From Hydrogenophaga sp. 2FB (lineage in GTDB: Bacteria > Pseudomonadota > Gammaproteobacteria > Burkholderiales > Burkholderiaceae_C), in the NCBI RefSeq assembly GCF_005503365.1, contig NZ_SCML01000036.1:1-64000 (forward strand): a stretch of DNA of 64,000 nt. Reading direction: 5' to 3'. The position numbers were made by a program, and so were the translations under genes. The notes under the pieces were generated by a model that saw nothing but the letters and a program-made list of their open reading frames with translations, was not told the DNA's origin and searched no databases. This document shows, piece by piece, positions 61,348-64,000 of this stretch. Numbering within the stretch: the first letter of the stretch is position 1; each line of letters begins with the position of its first letter.

Positions 61348-62681
61348 GTGGGATGGGCTTGTACGGCCTCGTCGGTCGGTCGGATGTTGCGGCGGCGGTT
61401 GCGCCAGGCGTTGAACGCGCGCCGCGGCTGGGTGATGTTGGCGATGAAGTACAGGGTCTTGAAGATGAACATCGAACGCCCGATCGGCGCGTTGCCATAC
61501 ACGTCACCCGCCAGCGTGGAGAGCAGCGCTTCCTTCACACGGAAGATGTTGCGCGGCCCCATGAAGAAGTCTCGCATGATGGGGTTGGTCACGCGGTAGA
61601 TGAACCACGAGAAGGCTTTGGGGCCATGGCGGCTCTGGCGGTCAAAACGCTTGAGCGCGGCGCGCGCCTGAGAGGGGTTGCGCAAGCAGGTGTCGATGGT
61701 TTCCGCGCCGAGCTCGCCGCCGATCATGGCCAGCCAGACGCCCGAGGAAAAGACCGGATCGATGAAGGTATAGGCGTCGCCCACCATCAGGTAGTTCTCG
61801 CCATGGTTGCGCTGCGCGGAATAGGAGAAGTTGCCGGTGGCTTCCACCGGGCTCACCAGGGACGCGTCTTTCAGGCGCTCGGCCAGGCCCGCGCAACTCG
61901 CGATGTTGTCCATCAGGAACTGCTGCACGCTGCGCCCCTGGCGCGTTTTCATGTGGTACGGCCAGGTCACCATGCCCACGCTGGTGGCGCCGCCCGTGAG
62001 CGGGATGAACCAGAACCAGCCGTGGTCGAACCAGAAGATGGTGATGTTGCCCTCGGCCATGCCCTCGTTGCGCCGCGCGTTGGCAAAGTGGCCGTACACC
62101 GCCGCGCTGTTGTGGCTGGGGTTGCGCTCCTTGATCTTGAAACGGGAGGCAAGAAATGTGTCACGCCCGGAAGCGTCGACGAGAAACTTCGCGTCCCACA
62201 CCACCTCGCGGCCGTCGTCGTGCCGGGCCTGCACGCGCACCGAGCGGTCGGGCAGGAATTCCACCGAGCGCGCCTGGCAGCCTTCGTGCACCTCGGCACC
62301 TTGGCGCTGGGCGTTGCGCACCAGGATTTCGTCGAACTCGGCGCGCCGCACCTGGTACGCGTACGGCATGGACTTGTCCCACGCGTCGGCGAACTCGAAA
62401 GACTGCGTGTGCGCGTGGTGCGGCGAGACAAACTCGGCGCCCGGCTTGTATTGCCCGATGGCGCGCACCTCGTCGGCCACGCCCAGGCGTTCCAGCAAGG
62501 GCAGGTTGGCCGGCAGCAGCGATTCGCCGATGTGAAAGCGCGGGTGGTGCTCCTTCTCCAGCACCACGACATGGTGGCCCTTTTGGGCCAGCAAGGGCGA
62601 AATGGTGGAACCGGCGGGGCCCGCGCCGATCACGAGCACGTCGCAGCTGCGGTGTTCGATTCCCTGTGGATTCTGGTTCAT
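61344..62681 (-). CDS. Flavin-dependent halogenase-like oxidoreductase
   Basis: FAD enzyme of 445 residues. The dinucleotide loop is VIGAGPAGST near 17, followed by HIGESLLPANLPLLERLG near 50. Two halogenase signatures are present: GWFWFIP (GWxWxIP) near 221 and FIDPVFSSG (FxxPxxSxG) near 306. These separate halogenases from plain monooxygenases, so halogenation of the aryl head is a reasonable inference, matching brominated xanthomonadins. It is the first gene of the reverse arm, preceded by a candidate promoter. It could also be a non-halogenating relative. Confidence 0.86.
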   Translation of the reverse strand: MNQNPQGIEHRSCDVLVIGAGPAGSTISPLLAQKGHHVVVLEKEHHPRFHIGESLLPANLPLLERLGVADEVRAIGQYKPGAEFVSPHHAHTQSFEFADAWDKSMPYAYQVRRAEFDEILVRNAQRQGAEVHEGCQARSVEFLPDRSVRVQARHDDGREVVWDAKFLVDASGRDTFLASRFKIKERNPSHNSAAVYGHFANARRNEGMAEGNITIFWFDHGWFWFIPLTGGATSVGMVTWPYHMKTRQGRSVQQFLMDNIASCAGLAERLKDASLVSPVEATGNFSYSAQRNHGENYLMVGDAYTFIDPVFSSGVWLAMIGGELGAETIDTCLRNPSQARAALKRFDRQSRHGPKAFSWFIYRVTNPIMRDFFMGPRNIFRVKEALLSTLAGDVYGNAPIGRSMFIFKTLYFIANITQPRRAFNAWRNRRRNIRPTDEAVQAHPT

Positions 62682-62742
62682 GTGGAGATCCCTTGAAGAC
62701 CCTGGAGTGTGCCTGCTGCGCGGTGCCATGGATGTGGGAAAA

Positions 62743-62772
62743 ATTGTACCGAGCGTACGCCGAAGGTTGTAA
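62743..62772 (-). promoter_or_regulatory. Candidate promoter of the reverse arm
   Basis: On the minus strand TTACAA (62772-62767), 18 bases, then TACAAT (62748-62743). The -10 box is one base from consensus, the -35 box weaker. The start would be near 62736, 55 bases before the halogenase gene. The rest of the 231-base divergent gap is AT-rich near 62820-62870 and contains ACAATTGT at 62824. Confidence 0.5.
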
Positions 62773-62912
62773 CCGAATGGGGGCGTGCGGGGCCCATGGT
62801 TGGGCGATGTCGAAGGGGCATCAACAATTGTCCATGCGCAATTTTGATTCGACAAAGACAATAATCGAAGACATCCGTTACCCCCCAAAACCAGCCCTCG
62901 GAGACCCGCGCC

Positions 62913-63341
62913 ATGACCGACGAACACACACGCATTCGCCTTGAGGCCACGAACTGGACCGTGCGCACGCTGAAGGGTTTCATCGAACAGGCCGGGCCCT
63001 TGTGGACGCGCCGTGAAGACGGTGGTTGGGCGTACGGCCTGCTGTGCGACGCCACGCACCTCAACCCCGCCGCGCGCATGCACGGCGGCGCGCTGGTGAC
63101 CCTGCTGGACCACGCCATCAGCACGGTGGCCTGGGAGGCCTGCGAGCGCGCGCCCTGCGTCACCTTGCAGCTCGACACGCAGTTTCTCGGCGCGGTGCGC
63201 GAAGGCGAGTTCGCCGAGGCCCGGGCGGGTGTGTCGCACAAGACCGGCGGCCTGGTCTTCATGCGCGGTGCCGTGACCGTCGACGGCCAACCCGTGCTGA
63301 TGGCACAGGCCATTCTCAAAGTCCTGCCCACCACGCGCTGA
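62913..63341 (+). CDS. PaaI family thioesterase
   Basis: Hotdog thioesterase of 142 residues. The conserved HLNPAARMHGGALVTLLDHA near 49 carries the Asn/His/Gly motif and the aspartate of the central helix; the last strands read GGLVFMRGAVTVDGQPV. Members hydrolyse aromatic or aliphatic acyl-CoA. The start has GGAGAC upstream. It faces away from the halogenase gene and precedes an acyl-CoA synthetase, so both may belong to a separate acyl-CoA pathway. Confidence 0.9.
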   Translation: MTDEHTRIRLEATNWTVRTLKGFIEQAGPLWTRREDGGWAYGLLCDATHLNPAARMHGGALVTLLDHAISTVAWEACERAPCVTLQLDTQFLGAVREGEFAEARAGVSHKTGGLVFMRGAVTVDGQPVLMAQAILKVLPTTR

Positions 63342-63390
63342 ACGGCGGCACACCGCGCGCCTCTTCGGCGTTTTTTTTCGTCCATTTTTT

Positions 63391-63428
63391 GTTTGTCTAT
63401 GTACAAATCAATGTGCCTATTGACAAAC
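63391..63428. promoter_or_regulatory. Inverted repeat GTTTGTC-N24-GACAAAC upstream of the synthetase
   Basis: Seven-base arms at 63391-63397 and 63422-63428 enclose TTTGT-N6-ACAAA as a nested repeat. TTGACA at 63420 could be a -35 box. This AT-rich patch differs from its surroundings and looks like a regulated promoter; the regulator is not in view. Confidence 0.4.
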
Positions 63429-63479
63429 ATGGTGGTTTGCTCCGAAACTGCACCCAGACCCAACCGACGAGCGAGACCC

Positions 63480-64000
63480 ATGAAACAACTGACCGACTTC
63501 ACCAGCTACGCCGACGCGCAGGCGAACTTTTCGCCCGAGCGACTCTGGGATCTTTTTGAAGGGGACCGGGCGTTCTTCAACATCGCCCACGAGTGCATCG
63601 ACCGGCATGCGGCGTCGGGGCGGGACGCGGTCATCGTGGTGCACGCCGACGGCGACGACGAGGTGCTGGGCTTCGCGGATCTGGCGGCGGATTCGTCGCG
63701 CTTCGCGCACTACCTGGAACAGCGCGGCGTGCAGCCCGGCGACCGCGTGGCGATCATGCTGGACCCGTCGCGCGCCTTCTACACCGCCATGTTCGGCGTC
63801 ATCAAGCGCGGTGCCATCGCGGTGCCCATGTTCACGCTGTTCGGCCCCGACGGCATCCGCCTGCGCGTCAACGATTGCCAGCCCAGGCTGTTGATCACCA
63901 ACGCGCAGAAGGCCGATGTGGCGAAGTCCATCGACGGCACCGAGGCCGTGGTGGTCGACGCGGATTTCCAGCACGCCCTCCAGGCTTTCCCGGCCACCTA
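63480..64000 (+). CDS. AMP-dependent acyl-CoA synthetase, N-terminal part, cut by the window edge
   Basis: The first 173 residues of an ANL-superfamily ligase are present: FFNIAHECIDRHAASGRDAV near 32, a GVQPGDRVAIMLDPS segment near 85 and GVIKRGAIAVPMFTLFGPDG near 107, all standard for acyl- or aryl-CoA synthetases. The ATP loop and catalytic lysine lie beyond the edge, so the substrate cannot be judged. It follows the PaaI thioesterase gene by 138 bases, with an operator-like repeat between. Confidence 0.86.
   Translation, partial: MKQLTDFTSYADAQANFSPERLWDLFEGDRAFFNIAHECIDRHAASGRDAVIVVHADGDDEVLGFADLAADSSRFAHYLEQRGVQPGDRVAIMLDPSRAFYTAMFGVIKRGAIAVPMFTLFGPDGIRLRVNDCQPRLLITNAQKADVAKSIDGTEAVVVDADFQHALQAFPAT

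Noticed and set aside
1-64000. CRISPR arrays, tRNA genes, transposons and prophage genes
   Set aside because: No regularly spaced repeats, no tRNA-like cloverleaf that I could identify, and no transposase, integrase or phage structural protein in any convincing frame.

Overview
This looks like a chromosomal stretch from a high-GC beta-proteobacterium of the Burkholderiales, most likely Comamonadaceae and close to Hydrogenophaga. The support is the set of four orphan Bug/TctC-type solute receptors, the mix of aromatic-acid and nitrogen catabolism, short GC-rich intergenic repeats of a kind I associate with that family, and the protein families themselves. Genus placement is inference. Coding density is very high. 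No stretch over 300 bases lacks a gene, and I see no tRNA, rRNA, CRISPR array, transposase or integrase.

Region 1 (1-8750, +) is an operon for an ABC importer, two DUF1989 proteins, a large biotin-dependent 'urea' carboxylase and allophanate hydrolase. Recent work on this gene set points to guanidine rather than urea as the substrate. Region 2 (8880-20979) holds general genes: a patatin phospholipase, a TRAP-type receptor, tandem small acetyltransferases, a MarR-BCCT-MarC operon facing a Bug-Bug-sulfatase-SulP series, a DsrE-like secreted protein and a thioesterase.

Region 3 (21031-27252) is a complete upper phthalate pathway: 4,5-dioxygenase oxygenase, 4,5-dihydroxyphthalate decarboxylase, reductase, dihydrodiol dehydrogenase, a MarR regulator and a Bug receptor. 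Its two control regions share an operator, CTTAG-N4-CTAAG, placed on recognisable sigma-70 promoters. Region 4 (27292-38637) holds a hemerythrin, malate synthase G, a hipBA toxin-antitoxin pair, an IclR-controlled HMG-CoA lyase/CoA-transferase pair, a LysR regulator, an FMN reductase, an SRPBCC protein and a PAP2 phosphatase.

Region 5 (38732-62772) is the most notable part: an aryl-polyene pigment cluster of the xanthomonadin type in two facing arms. The forward arm (38896-52274) encodes two acyl carrier proteins, an adenylation enzyme, ketosynthases with a chain-length-factor-like partner, two dehydratases, a ketoreductase, an LpxL-like acyltransferase, a LolA-like protein, an MMPL exporter, a methyltransferase, a hydrolase and a deacetylase. 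The reverse arm (62681-57540) encodes a flavin-dependent halogenase-like enzyme, an FkbO/Hyg5/XanB2-type chorismatase that should supply the hydroxybenzoate starter, a PlsC-type acyltransferase, a glycosyltransferase and a Kef-type antiporter. Between the arms lie a self-contained acid-sugar catabolic cassette (52349-56318: DapA-like aldolase/dehydratase, enolase-superfamily dehydratase, Bug receptor, GntR regulator with its operator) and an outer-membrane phospholipase A. The window ends in a PaaI thioesterase and the start of an acyl-CoA synthetase.
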